This document shows, one piece after another, positions 19,744-28,312 of a stretch of DNA of 64,000 nucleotides. This DNA is from Microcella putealis. Its GTDB lineage: Bacteria > Actinomycetota > Actinomycetes > Actinomycetales > Microbacteriaceae. The stretch's first letter is position 1. Every line of letters begins with the position of its first letter. Made by a program: the position numbers and the translations under genes. A model generated the notes under the pieces. It ran no database searches. It worked only from the letters and a program-made list of their open reading frames with translations, and was not told the origin of the DNA. Location of the stretch: contig NZ_SGWW01000001.1 of the NCBI RefSeq assembly GCF_004216575.1, positions 62,001 through 126,000 on the forward strand. The letters run 5' to 3'.

Positions 19744-20454
19744 ATGGGTACTGAACGCAACGTCCTTGTCACCGGCGGCAACCGCGGCATCGGCCGCGCC
19801 ATCGCCGAGGAGTTTCTCGCGGCGGGTCACCGCGTCGCCGTCACCGCGCGATCGGGAGAGGGGCCCGCTGGCGCGCTGACCGTGCGCGCCGACGTCACCG
19901 ACGCCGCGTCGCTCGACGCCGCCTTCACCGCGGTGGAGGCCGAATACGGCCCGGTCGAGGTCGTCGTGGCCAACGCCGGCATCACCCGCGACACGCTGCT
20001 GCTGCGCATGAGCGAGGACGACTTCACCGAGGTGATCGACACGAACTTGACGGGCGCGTTCCGCACCGTCAAGCGCGCATCCAAAGGGATGCTGAAGGCA
20101 CGTTTCGGCCGCATCATTCTGATTTCGAGCGTGGTCGGCCTCTACGGCTCGGCCGGCCAGGTCAACTATTCGGCGTCGAAGGCGGCCCTTGTGGGCATGG
20201 CGCGATCACTGACCCGCGAGCTGGGGGGCCGCGGCATCACAGCGAACGTCGTCGCACCCGGCTTTATCGAGACCGACATGACGGCAGCACTGCCCGATGA
20301 GCAGCAGGCGCAGTACAAGGCGTCGATTCCGGCGGGTCGCTTCGCGAGCCCGAGCGAGGTTGCCCGCGTCGTGACCTGGATTGCCGGCGACGACGCTGGC
20401 TACATCTCGGGCGCCGTGATCCCCGTCGACGGTGGCCTTGGGATGGGCCACTAG
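19744..20454 (+). CDS. fabG: 3-oxoacyl-[acyl-carrier-protein] reductase FabG-like SDR
   Basis: This gene encodes 236 aa of classical short-chain dehydrogenase. The cofactor motif GGNRGIG lies at residues 11-17, NAG at 77-79, the catalytic Ser in ILISSV near 128-129, and Y142-x3-K146 in NYSASK. The C-terminus PGFIETDMT and VIPVDGGLGMGH match FabG rather than generic SDRs. It reduces beta-ketoacyl-ACP with NADPH in fatty acid synthesis. ATG 19744 is preferred over GTG 19738 because TAGGCT lies 8 nt before it. It is monocistronic. Confidence 0.88.
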   Translation: MGTERNVLVTGGNRGIGRAIAEEFLAAGHRVAVTARSGEGPAGALTVRADVTDAASLDAAFTAVEAEYGPVEVVVANAGITRDTLLLRMSEDDFTEVIDTNLTGAFRTVKRASKGMLKARFGRIILISSVVGLYGSAGQVNYSASKAALVGMARSLTRELGGRGITANVVAPGFIETDMTAALPDEQQAQYKASIPAGRFASPSEVARVVTWIAGDDAGYISGAVIPVDGGLGMGH

Positions 20455-20479
20455 GCGACAGACAGCGGCCGCGACGCAG

Positions 20480-21118
20480 CTAGCCGCGCAGGCCGAGGAG
20501 CGGCAGTACCGCGCTGAGATCCCGACGGTCGACGCTCACGTGTGCCCGCGCGCGCACAATCGGTTTGGCGCAGAAGGCGACCGACAGCGTGGCTGCCTCC
20601 ATCATGGCCAAGTCGTTTGCACCGTCGCCGACCGCGACCACGCGCGAGCGCGGCACCGCGAAGCGCTCGGCCCACTCCGCGAGCGCGGCCGCCTTTGCGG
20701 CGGCGTCGATGACGGGGCCAGTGGTTCGCCCGGTGAGTCGCGCATCCTCGATGTCGAGCCGATTGGCGCGATGCGCATCGAGACCGAGTTCTTCGGCGAT
20801 GGGGTCGAGCAACTCGTGAAAGCCGCCCGAGACGACAGCGACGGCGCCGCCCGCCGCGTGAACACCGGCGACGAGTTCCCGGGCGCCCGGAGTGAGGCTG
20901 ATGCGCTGGGCCGCGGCCGTGAGGCGGTCGAGGGGGAGGCCCGCGAGCGCGCCCACGCGCTCGGCGAGGCTCGCCGCAAAGTCGAGCTCGCCCGCCATGG
21001 CCCGCTCAGTGATAGCGGCCACACGTTCACCGGCGCCCGCCTCGTCGGCGATGAGTTCGATCGCCTCCTCGTTGATGAGGGTCGAGTCGACGTCGAGCAC
21101 CACGAGTAGCCGAGCCAT
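20480..21118 (-). CDS. serB: Phosphoserine phosphatase SerB
   Basis: This gene encodes 212 aa of HAD-superfamily protein. The nucleophile motif DVDST (D9, D11) begins the protein and is followed by the SerB-type INEEAIEL. VVSGGFHELL (motif II) lies near 94 and GDGANDLAMM (motif IV) near 163. It dephosphorylates O-phosphoserine, the last step of serine synthesis. There is no N-terminal ACT domain, so this is the short form. GGAAGGG lies about 10 nt before the ATG. It is convergent with fabG and downstream of glgC. Confidence 0.93.
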   Translation of the reverse strand: MARLLVVLDVDSTLINEEAIELIADEAGAGERVAAITERAMAGELDFAASLAERVGALAGLPLDRLTAAAQRISLTPGARELVAGVHAAGGAVAVVSGGFHELLDPIAEELGLDAHRANRLDIEDARLTGRTTGPVIDAAAKAAALAEWAERFAVPRSRVVAVGDGANDLAMMEAATLSVAFCAKPIVRARAHVSVDRRDLSAVLPLLGLRG

Positions 21119-21160
21119 ACCGATTGCGCCCTTCCTGTGCCCGCGGGCGCGGGCGGCGGA

Positions 21161-22396
21161 TCAGGTGACGGTCTGGCCCTTGCCGACCACCACGATGCCG
21201 GTCTCGGTCACCGTGAACCCGCGAGCCCGATCGGCGGCGTGGTCAACGCCCACCTGAGCTCCGGGGGCGACGACGACCTCCTTGTCAAGAATAGCCCGCT
21301 GCACGACGGCGCCCGCGCCGATCTGAGCCTTGTCGAACACGATCGAGTCGACGATGCGCGCCGACTCGGCGACGACGCCTGAGCCCAGCACGCTGCGCTC
21401 GACGTGGGTGCCCGAGAGAACCGAACCGAGAGACACGATCGAGTCGACAACGGCTCCCACTTCGCCCGAGGCATCGCGCACGAACTTCGCGGGCGGCAGG
21501 TTCAACTGCTGGGTGAAGATCGGCCACTCGGCGTTGTACAGGTTGAAGACCGGCAGGGCTGAAATGAGGTCTTGGTGGGCGTCGAAGAACGACTCAATCG
21601 TTCCGACGTCGCGCCAGTAGTACTTGTCGCGGTCGGTCGAGCCGGGCACGGCGTTGCGATTCAGGTCGTAGACGTAGGCCTCACCACGATCGACGAAGGC
21701 GGGCACGATGTCGCCGCCCATGTCGTGGTCAGAGTTGTCGAGGTCGGCGTCGCGCGTGACCGCGTCGATCAGCACATCGGCGTCGAACACGTAGTTGCCC
21801 ATCGAGGCGAGAATCTCGTGCGGCGAGTCGGCAAGCCCCATTGCGTCTTTCGGCTTCTCGCGGAAGGCGGCGATGCGCTGCGGGTTCGCCGGGTCAGTTT
21901 CGATCACCCCGAACTGGTCGGCGAGCGAGATGGGCTGCCGAATGCCGGCGACCGTCACGCCCGCGCCGTTCTCGATGTGGGCGTCGATCATCTGCCGGAA
22001 GTCCATGCGGTAGACGTGGTCGGCACCCACCACGACGACGATGTCGGGCTTCTCGTCGCGGATCAGGTTCAGGCTTTGGAAGATCGCGTCGGCCGAGCCC
22101 GAGAACCAGCGCTTGCCCACGCGCTGCTGCGCGGGCACGGAGGCAACGTACGCGTTGAGCATGCCCGACAGGCGCCAGGTCTGCGAGATGTGGCGGTCGA
22201 GCGAGTGGCTCTTGTACTGCGTGAGCACGACGACCTGCCGAAGCCCCGAGTTGATGAGGTTCGACAGCGCGAAGTCGATCAATCGATACCCGCCCGCAAA
22301 CGGCACGCCGGGCTTGGCCCGGTCGACGGTGAGGGGCATCAGGCGCTTGCCTTCGCCGCCGGCGAGCACGATTCCGAAGATCTTGGGGGAGGCCAT
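21161..22396 (-). CDS. glgC: Glucose-1-phosphate adenylyltransferase
   Basis: This gene encodes 411 aa that make ADP-glucose from ATP and glucose-1-phosphate, the committed step of bacterial glycogen synthesis. The nucleotidyltransferase motif [14 protein letters not shown] begins near residue 9, [19 protein letters not shown] near 27, and [11 protein letters not shown] near 120. The C-terminal left-handed beta-helix repeats follow. ATG 22396 ([14 protein letters not shown]) is chosen; TACTGT lies 7 nt upstream, so the transcript is probably leaderless. It is divergent from glgA with only 47 bp between starts. Confidence 0.96.
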   Translation of the reverse strand: MASPKIFGIVLAGGEGKRLMPLTVDRAKPGVPFAGGYRLIDFALSNLINSGLRQVVVLTQYKSHSLDRHISQTWRLSGMLNAYVASVPAQQRVGKRWFSGSADAIFQSLNLIRDEKPDIVVVVGADHVYRMDFRQMIDAHIENGAGVTVAGIRQPISLADQFGVIETDPANPQRIAAFREKPKDAMGLADSPHEILASMGNYVFDADVLIDAVTRDADLDNSDHDMGGDIVPAFVDRGEAYVYDLNRNAVPGSTDRDKYYWRDVGTIESFFDAHQDLISALPVFNLYNAEWPIFTQQLNLPPAKFVRDASGEVGAVVDSIVSLGSVLSGTHVERSVLGSGVVAESARIVDSIVFDKAQIGAGAVVQRAILDKEVVVAPGAQVGVDHAADRARGFTVTETGIVVVGKGQTVT

Positions 22397-22403
22397 GAGA
22401 CCC

Positions 22404-22409
22404 ACAGTA
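22404..22409 (-). promoter_or_regulatory. Leaderless-type -10 for glgC
   Basis: TACTGT on the minus strand, 7 nt before ATG 22396. Confidence 0.45.
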
Positions 22410-22430
22410 GGCGAGGCACGGGCGCCGTAC

Positions 22431-22436
22431 TAGGGT
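22431..22436 (+). promoter_or_regulatory. Leaderless-type -10 for glgA
   Basis: TAGGGT, 7 nt before ATG 22444. Together with the glgC element it makes two divergent -10s only 21 bp apart. Confidence 0.5.
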
Positions 22437-22443
22437 CATCCGC

Positions 22444-23625
22444 ATGCGCGTCGACGTGATTTCCCGTGAGTATCCGCCCGAGATCTATGGCGGGGCCGGC
22501 GTGCACGTCGCCGAGCTCGTTCGCGCGCTGCGCACGCGCCTCGACGTGCGCGTTCGCTGCTTCGGGCAGCCGCGCCAGGAGGCCGAAACCCACGCGTATC
22601 TCGTGCCCGGCGCGCTGTCGAGTGCCAACCCCGCACTCGCGACGCTGGGGGTCGACCTCGCGATCGCCGACGACGTCGAGGGCGCCGACCTCGTGCACTC
22701 GCACACCTGGTACGCGAACGCCGCGGGCCACCTGGCGCAGCTGCTGCACGACGTTCCGCACGTCGTCACGGCACACAGTCTCGAACCGCTGCGGCCGTGG
22801 AAGGCCGAGCAGCTCGGCGGCGGTTATCGCGTCTCGAGCTGGATCGAGAAGACCGCCTTCGAGTCGGCCAACGCGGTGATCGCGGTGAGCGACGGCATGC
22901 GCCGCGACATTCTTCGCTGCTACCCGAGCCTCGACGAGGCGAAGGTCACGACGATTCACAACGGCATCGACCTGGAGCGCTGGCAGCGCACCATCGACCA
23001 CGACGCCGTGCGCGGTCTGGGCATCGACCCCGACCGTCCGACGGTCGTGTTCGTGGGCCGTATCACCCGCCAGAAGGGGCTGCCGTACCTGCTCGAGGCG
23101 GCACGCCGACTGCCCACGGACGTGCAGTTGGTGCTGTGCGCCGGCGCTCCCGATACGCCCGAGATTCTTCGCGAGGTGCAGAACGGCGTCGCCGCCCTGC
23201 AAACGGAGCGCACGGGTGTCGTCTGGATCGAACGGATGCTCGCCCCACGTGAGCTCGCCGCCGTGCTCTCGCACGCGACCGCTTTCGTTTGCCCGAGCGT
23301 CTACGAGCCGCTCGGCATCGTGAACCTCGAGGCCATGGCGTGCGGAGTTGCCGTCGTTGGTACCCACACCGGCGGCATCCCCGAGGTGGTCGATGATGGT
23401 GTGACGGGGCGCCTCGTGCCCATCGAGCAGGTCGACGACGGCACGGGCACGCCGCTCGACCCGGAGCGCTTTGTGAGCGACCTGGCGCGCATCCTGACCG
23501 AGGTCGTCTCTGACCCTGAGGCCGCAGCCCGCATGGGCGAGGCGGGGCGCCGCCGTGCCGAAGAGATGTTTGCCTGGGATCGCATCGCCGAACGCACCGA
23601 CGCGCTCTACCGCAGCCTGGTCTAG
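22444..23625 (+). CDS. glgA: Glycogen synthase, Corynebacterium/Mycobacterium-type GT4 (GlgA/GlgM)
   Basis: This gene encodes 393 aa of GT4 glycosyltransferase. It begins RVDVISREYPPEIYGGAGVHV, with HSHTWYANAAGH near 80, HNGIDLERW near 178, the donor-site block GRITRQKG near 200 and the E-x7-E motif YEPLGIVNLEAMACG near 289. Length is shorter than E. coli GlgA (about 480 aa). This family uses ADP-glucose to elongate glucan; in mycobacteria the homologue (GlgM) makes maltose-1-phosphate. Which applies here cannot be read from sequence. It is divergent from glgC. Confidence 0.92.
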   Translation: MRVDVISREYPPEIYGGAGVHVAELVRALRTRLDVRVRCFGQPRQEAETHAYLVPGALSSANPALATLGVDLAIADDVEGADLVHSHTWYANAAGHLAQLLHDVPHVVTAHSLEPLRPWKAEQLGGGYRVSSWIEKTAFESANAVIAVSDGMRRDILRCYPSLDEAKVTTIHNGIDLERWQRTIDHDAVRGLGIDPDRPTVVFVGRITRQKGLPYLLEAARRLPTDVQLVLCAGAPDTPEILREVQNGVAALQTERTGVVWIERMLAPRELAAVLSHATAFVCPSVYEPLGIVNLEAMACGVAVVGTHTGGIPEVVDDGVTGRLVPIEQVDDGTGTPLDPERFVSDLARILTEVVSDPEAAARMGEAGRRRAEEMFAWDRIAERTDALYRSLV

Positions 23626-23639
23626 CCGCGCCGGTGCCC

Positions 23640-23645
23640 TAGGCT
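23640..23645 (+). promoter_or_regulatory. Leaderless-type -10 for the orphan ABC ATPase
   Basis: TAGGCT, 9 nt before ATG 23655. Confidence 0.4.
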
Positions 23646-23654
23646 GGGGGCACC

Positions 23655-24437
23655 ATGGCGCGCGTTCTCGACTTCGACGATGTTTCTCTCGTGCGGGGCG
23701 ACACCCGCATCCTTGACGGCGTTCACTGGCAGGTCGAGGACGACCAGCGGTGGGTCGTGCTCGGCCCGAACGGTGCCGGCAAGACCACACTGCTGCAGCT
23801 GGCGGCCTCCCACCTGCACCCGAGTTCGGGTGTGGTGCGCGTGCTCGACGAAGAACTGGGCCACAGCGATGTGCGCGAACTGCGCCCCCGCATCGGTTTC
23901 GCGTCGACGGCTCTTGCCCGCCAGATTCCCGGCGATGAGCGCGTGCTCGACGCGGTCATGACCGCCGCCCACTCGGTAACCGGCCGCTGGAACGAAGAGT
24001 ACGAAGAGGTCGACGAGCGCCGCGCCCACCGGGTTCTGCGCGAGTGGAAGCTCGACCAGTTTGCCGAGCGCACTTTCGGCACCCTGAGCGACGGCGAGCA
24101 GAAGCGCGTGCAGATCGCGCGCTCGATCATGACCGACCCCGAGATGCTGCTGCTCGACGAGCCCGCCGCGAGCCTCGACCTCGGTGCCCGCGAAGAACTC
24201 GTGCAGTTGCTCGGCGCCTACGCCTCCGAACCGAGCTCGCCGGCGATGGTGATGGTCACACACCACGTCGAAGAGATCCCCGCCGGCTTCACGCACGCGC
24301 TCCTGCTTTCGGCGGGGCACGTCGTCTCCGCCGGAACGCTCGACGAGGTGCTGACGAGCGAGCGACTCAGCGAGGCGTTCGGGCTCGCATTGAACGTCTG
24401 GCGCGAGGGCGACCGTTTCGTCGCCCGTGCCGCGTAG
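23655..24437 (+). CDS. Orphan ABC transporter ATP-binding protein
   Basis: This gene encodes 260 aa of one ABC ATPase domain. Walker [14 protein letters not shown] lies near residues 36-48, the signature [14 protein letters not shown] near 143 (Asp replaces the first Gly of LSGGQ), and Walker [15 protein letters not shown] near 167. The LSDGE form and [17 protein letters not shown] resemble the YlmA/ModF-like ATPases. No permease or binding protein is nearby, so its partner and substrate are unknown. It has its own -10-like hexamer and a gene start 29 bp after glgA. Confidence 0.85.
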   Translation: MARVLDFDDVSLVRGDTRILDGVHWQVEDDQRWVVLGPNGAGKTTLLQLAASHLHPSSGVVRVLDEELGHSDVRELRPRIGFASTALARQIPGDERVLDAVMTAAHSVTGRWNEEYEEVDERRAHRVLREWKLDQFAERTFGTLSDGEQKRVQIARSIMTDPEMLLLDEPAASLDLGAREELVQLLGAYASEPSSPAMVMVTHHVEEIPAGFTHALLLSAGHVVSAGTLDEVLTSERLSEAFGLALNVWREGDRFVARAA

Positions 24438-24454
24438 CACCGCGAGTGCTCTGC

Positions 24455-24460
24455 TAGACT
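24455..24460 (+). promoter_or_regulatory. Candidate -10 for rpmE2
   Basis: TAGACT, about 80 nt before the rpmE2 ATG, giving a leader of roughly 74 nt. I see no recognisable Zur box. Confidence 0.4.
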
Positions 24461-24540
24461 CGTGTGTCGGCCACATGGCCGTTCACGCGTGCCCCGAACA
24501 GCGGGGAATTCCACTTCTCACACACCACAAGGACCAACGA

Positions 24541-24789
24541 ATGAAGGCTGACACCCACCCCGACTACGCTCCCGTCGTTTTCCGCGACCTGGCGTCGGGC
24601 GAGACCTACCTCACCCGTTCGACGGTCACGAGCGACAAGACGATCGAACTCGATGGCGTGACCTACCCCGTCATCGACGTCGAAATCTCGGCCGCCTCGC
24701 ACCCGTTCTACACGGGCAAGCAGCGCATCATGGACTCGGCCGGTCGCGTCGAGAAGTTCAACCAGCGCTTCAAGAACTTCGGCGCGTAA
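24541..24789 (+). CDS. rpmE2: 50S ribosomal protein L31 type B
   Basis: This gene encodes 82 aa beginning [20 protein letters not shown], the B-type L31 signature, ending [14 protein letters not shown]. The protein has no cysteine, so the CxxC zinc site of type A L31 is absent; such paralogues replace the zinc form under zinc limitation in some bacteria. AAGGA lies 7 nt before the ATG. It is followed by a very strong terminator and appears monocistronic. Confidence 0.96.
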   Translation: MKADTHPDYAPVVFRDLASGETYLTRSTVTSDKTIELDGVTYPVIDVEISAASHPFYTGKQRIMDSAGRVEKFNQRFKNFGA

Positions 24790-24802
24790 CACCCGCCACG
24801 AA

Positions 24803-24833
24803 CGAAGGGCCCCGCATTGTGCGGGGCCCTTCG
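24803..24833. terminator. Strong terminator after rpmE2
   Basis: CGAAGGGCCCCGCA pairs perfectly with TGCGGGGCCCTTCG around a TTG loop (14-bp stem). It lies between convergent genes and can serve the exonuclease too. Confidence 0.9.
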
Positions 24834-24855
24834 TCGTTGGTACGGCGTGGGAGTT

Positions 24856-25548
24856 CTACAACGCGCGCATCGGCCAGCCGCGATCGGCGGTGAAGTTCTG
24901 GTCTTTGGATGCGCGCATCCATGATTCGAAGCTGTCGGCCTGCTGCTGATGCCAGAGCGCCTGCTGCGCGTGCAGTTCGGTGAGCGTCGCGGGCAATTCA
25001 CCGCTGTAGCGCTCGATGATCGCGCGAGCCACGTGGCCGGCGCCGATCGCGTCGACGCTGGCATCGTGCGCGCCGTCGAGCGTCACGCCATAGTGCGCGC
25101 ACGCGGCCTCGAGGGTGCGCTTGCCCTTGCGGTAGCGGTCGACCGCCTTGTCGATGACCAGCGGGTCGATGACCACCGTGGGGGGCACGAAGGGGCCCGC
25201 GTGGTGCCGCCTGGCCTCGTGCTTGAGCAGGGTCAGGTCGTACGGCGCGTTGTAGACCACGAGCGGGAGACCGTCGGCCGCGCGCGCGGCGAGCTCGTCG
25301 ACGATTTCGCGCACGACAAGGCTTGCTGAGCGCCCCTCCGCCCGAGCGCGCTCGGTGGTCACGCCGTGAATCGCCGCAGCCCCCGCGGGAATCTCTACCC
25401 CCGGGTCGGCGAGCCACGAGCGGCTCGAAATGAGCGCGCCGTCGGCGCTCAGGACGCCGACGAACGCCGTGACGATGCGGGCCGTCGTCACGTCGACGCC
25501 GGTCGTCTCGAGGTCGAAGACGGCGAGTGCCGGGGCAGAGATGCTCAT
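24856..25548 (-). CDS. 3'-5' exonuclease, DnaQ-like (DEDDh)
   Basis: This gene encodes 230 aa. Exo I motif FDLETTG (D12, E14), Exo II YNAPYDLTLLKHEA near 98 and Exo III HDASVDAIGAG near 160 make a complete DEDDh exonuclease site. The C-terminal 50 residues (ALWHQQQADSFESWM) are specific to actinobacterial stand-alone homologues. It is likely a DNA or RNA 3' exonuclease separate from the replisome epsilon subunit. ATG 25548 has TAGCCT 6 nt upstream. It lies 9 bp after treS but probably has its own promoter. Confidence 0.9.
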   Translation of the reverse strand: MSISAPALAVFDLETTGVDVTTARIVTAFVGVLSADGALISSRSWLADPGVEIPAGAAAIHGVTTERARAEGRSASLVVREIVDELAARAADGLPLVVYNAPYDLTLLKHEARRHHAGPFVPPTVVIDPLVIDKAVDRYRKGKRTLEAACAHYGVTLDGAHDASVDAIGAGHVARAIIERYSGELPATLTELHAQQALWHQQQADSFESWMRASKDQNFTADRGWPMRAL

Positions 25549-25554
25549 GGGCGC

Positions 25555-25560
25555 AGGCTA
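25555..25560 (-). promoter_or_regulatory. Leaderless-type -10 for the exonuclease
   Basis: TAGCCT on the minus strand, 6 nt before ATG 25548, overlapping the treS stop region. Confidence 0.4.
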
Positions 25561-27297
25561 CGCCTGGCCACCGACACCGGCAGCCCCAGGGACGGGGCGC
25601 TCGATGTGCAGCCAGAAGAAGCTCTGGGTGCCGAGCGTGAGCGTGACCGTGCCGTCGGCATCGACCGTCGGGAACTTCGCACCGCCGAACAGGTCGAACA
25701 GCTCGGCATTCGCGTCGGGTGAACCGAGGTCGATCGTCGCCGAGGTGGGGTTGTGCGCGAACGAGAACACACACAGCACGCGCTCGGGGCGGTCGCCCAT
25801 GGGCGAGCCGGAGCCCTCGTACTCGCGCACGAACGCGAGCACCGACTCGTTGTTGGTCTCGAGCACGCGGATCGTGCCGAGGCCGAACGCCGGGTGGGCC
25901 TTCCGCACGTGAATGACGTTGCGCACCCAGTGCAGCAGCGAGCGGGGCTGCGCGAGCTGGGTTTCGACGTTGACCTGGTTGTAGTGGAAGACCAGCGACT
26001 GCACGACGGGAAGGTAGAGCTTTCCGGGGTCGGCGTGCGAGAAGCCCGAGTTGCGGTCGGGGGTCCACTGCATGGGCGTGCGCGAGCTGTCGCGGTCGGG
26101 CAACCAAATGTTGTCGCCCATGCCAATCTCGTCGCCGTAGTAGAGGAACGGGCTGCCGTTCAGGCTGAACAGCAGCGCGTGGGCGAGTTCGAGCTCGGCA
26201 CGCGAGTTGTCGAGCAGCGGCGCGAGACGACGACGAATACCGATGTTGGCGCGCATCCGCGGGTCGTAGGCGTACCAGCCATACATCGCCTGCCGGTACT
26301 CCTCGCTCACCATCTCGAGCGTGAGCTCGTCGTGGTTGCGCAGGAAGACGCCCCAGGCAGAGCCTTCCGGCGCATTCGTCTCTTCCGAGAGTTGGCGCTG
26401 CAACTCGGTGGCCTGCTGACTGCGCAGCGCGTAGAAGATGCGGGGCATGACGGGGAAGTCGAAAGCCATGTGGCACTCGGGCTCGTCGTTCGTGCCGAAG
26501 AATTCGACGACCTCGTGCGGCCACTGGTTCGCCTCGGCGATCAGCACCCGACCCGGGTACTCGGTGTCGACCATCTGGCGCAGCCTCTTGATGAAGGCGT
26601 GCGTCTCGGGCTCGCTCTCGCCCGTGCCGCCGTCGGATTCGTAGAGGTACGGAATCGCGTCGAGGCGGAAACCGTCGACCCCGAGGTCGGCCCAGAACCG
26701 CACGACGTCGAAGATCTCGTCGTGCACCTTCGGGTTTTCGAAGTTCAGGTCGGGCTGGTGTGAGAAGAAACGGTGCCAGTAGAACTGCCGGCGCTCGGAA
26801 TCGAACGCCCAGTTCGACTCTTCGGTGTCGACGAAGATGATGCGTACGTCTTCGTACTTCTCGTCGGTGTCGCTCCAGACGTAGTAGTCGCCGTACGGGC
26901 CCTCGGGGTCGCTGCGCGAGGCCTGGAACCACGGGTGCTGGTCAGAGGTGTGGTTGATCACGAGGTCGATGACGATGCGCATGTTGCGCTCGTGCGCCTT
27001 CGTCACGAGCTCGCGGAACTCGTCGATCGTGCCGAACTCGGGCAGGATCGCGCGGTAGTCGCTGACGTCGTAGCCGCCATCGCGCAGCGGCGACTGGAAG
27101 AACGGCGGCAACCACAGCGCGTCGACACCCAACCACTGCAGGTAGTCAAGCTTCGAGATCAGGCCGGCAAGGTCACCCGTGCCGTCGCCGTTCGAGTCAA
27201 CGAACGAGCGCACCATCACCTCATAGAAGACGCTGCGGCGGTGCCACTGCGGGTCGAGGGTGAGCCCGGGAAGGGTGATGGGTGCGGTGAAGTTCAC
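25558..27297 (-). CDS. treS: Maltose alpha-D-glucosyltransferase (trehalose synthase)
   Basis: This gene encodes 579 aa of GH13 protein. It isomerises maltose and trehalose. Conserved regions are DLVINHTSDQHPWF (111-124), GFRLDAIPYLYE with nucleophile D213, LIAEANQWP with acid/base E255, and FLRNHDE with D323. The TreS-specific N-terminus WHRRSVFYEVMVRSFVDSNGDGTGD is present, and there is no fused maltokinase domain. GTG 27297 is chosen because AGGAGC lies 5 nt before it; the longer open frame to 27510 is unconserved. TACAGT at 27341-27336 is a possible -10. With glgC/glgA it links trehalose to glucan storage. Confidence 0.93.
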   Translation of the reverse strand: MNFTAPITLPGLTLDPQWHRRSVFYEVMVRSFVDSNGDGTGDLAGLISKLDYLQWLGVDALWLPPFFQSPLRDGGYDVSDYRAILPEFGTIDEFRELVTKAHERNMRIVIDLVINHTSDQHPWFQASRSDPEGPYGDYYVWSDTDEKYEDVRIIFVDTEESNWAFDSERRQFYWHRFFSHQPDLNFENPKVHDEIFDVVRFWADLGVDGFRLDAIPYLYESDGGTGESEPETHAFIKRLRQMVDTEYPGRVLIAEANQWPHEVVEFFGTNDEPECHMAFDFPVMPRIFYALRSQQATELQRQLSEETNAPEGSAWGVFLRNHDELTLEMVSEEYRQAMYGWYAYDPRMRANIGIRRRLAPLLDNSRAELELAHALLFSLNGSPFLYYGDEIGMGDNIWLPDRDSSRTPMQWTPDRNSGFSHADPGKLYLPVVQSLVFHYNQVNVETQLAQPRSLLHWVRNVIHVRKAHPAFGLGTIRVLETNNESVLAFVREYEGSGSPMGDRPERVLCVFSFAHNPTSATIDLGSPDANAELFDLFGGAKFPTVDADGTVTLTLGTQSFFWLHIERPVPGAAGVGGQA

Positions 27298-27413
27298 AGC
27301 GCTCCTAGACAAACGGCGGGGTGGGTCAACACCCCACTGTAGACGGCACCTCGAACCGTTTCGAGCGCGCGGGGCCGCCGTTTCACGAGCCGTTCTCGGC
27401 ACTGCCCGCGCCC

Positions 27414-27419
27414 TAGACT
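27414..27419 (+). promoter_or_regulatory. Leaderless-type -10 for the hydrolase at 27428
   Basis: TAGACT, 8 nt before the ATG. Confidence 0.45.
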
Positions 27420-27427
27420 GGGCCGCG

Positions 27428-28312
27428 ATGTCGACCCCAGCCCCGCACGCCGCGCTGCTCGCCGCCGTTCCGCGCCGCGAGCGCGCCGTTGAGGTGCTCG
27501 GCGCCCGCACTCACCTCGTCGAATACGGTCCGGAGGAGGCGGCGACCACCCTCGTCGTCGTGCACGGTTTCCGCGGCGACCATCACGGGCTGGAACCGGT
27601 GGTGGCGCGCCTGCCGCAGCTGCGCATCCTCGCCCCCGATCTGCCCGGATTCGGGCAGTCGGCGCCGTTCCCCGACCGCGCCCACGACATTGACGGCTAC
27701 GCAGCCTGGCTGGCCGCCTTCCTCGAGGCTGAGGGGCTCACCGGCAGCGCCGTGCTGGTCGGGCACTCGTTTGGCACGATCGTCGTGAGCGCTGCGGTGG
27801 CGGCGGGCACCCCGACACCCGCTGTGGTGCTCGTCAACCCGATCGGCGCTCCGGCGCTGTCGGGGCCGCGCGGCCTCCTCACTCGGGGTGCGGTCGCGTT
27901 CTACCGACTCGGCGCCGTGCTTCCCGAGAAGCCCGGTTTTGCCGTGCTGCGCAGCCGCCTCATCACCCGCGTCATGAGCGTCACCATGGCGAAGACCCGC
28001 GATAAGGGCCTGCGCCGCTGGATCCACGCCGAGCACGACCGCTACTTCTCGGGGTTCGCGAACCGCGACATGCTGCTGGAGGCGTTCCGTGCATCCGTCT
28101 CGCACGATGTGTCGGAGTTCGCCGAGCGGGTCACTCCCCGCACGCTCCTGGTCGCGGCGACCCGCGACGACATCACGCCCATTGAGGTGCAGCGGCGCCT
28201 CGTGACGCGATTCCCGGATGCGCGTCTCGTCGAGGTCGCGGACGTCGGCCACCTGATTCACTACGAAAAGCCGGCCGAGGCGGCCGCCGCGATCGCGGAG
28301 TTCCTGGCGTGA
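27428..28312 (+). CDS. Alpha/beta hydrolase
   Basis: This gene encodes 294 aa. The oxyanion HGFRGDHHG lies near residue 45, the nucleophile elbow GHSFGT (Ser near 115) follows, and the C-terminal ADVGHLIHYEKP carries the catalytic His near 278. Asp in TRDDITP near 250 completes the triad. Substrate is unknown. The frame extends upstream, but ATG 27428 has the leaderless-type TAGACT and no upstream conservation. Its TGA overlaps the next gene's GTG, so it is coupled to a glycosyltransferase. Confidence 0.88.
   Translation: MSTPAPHAALLAAVPRRERAVEVLGARTHLVEYGPEEAATTLVVVHGFRGDHHGLEPVVARLPQLRILAPDLPGFGQSAPFPDRAHDIDGYAAWLAAFLEAEGLTGSAVLVGHSFGTIVVSAAVAAGTPTPAVVLVNPIGAPALSGPRGLLTRGAVAFYRLGAVLPEKPGFAVLRSRLITRVMSVTMAKTRDKGLRRWIHAEHDRYFSGFANRDMLLEAFRASVSHDVSEFAERVTPRTLLVAATRDDITPIEVQRRLVTRFPDARLVEVADVGHLIHYEKPAEAAAAIAEFLA

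Noticed and set aside
24461..24540. A Zur box before rpmE2
   Set aside because: No palindrome of the known actinobacterial Zur type is visible in the leader, although the type B L31 would fit zinc control.
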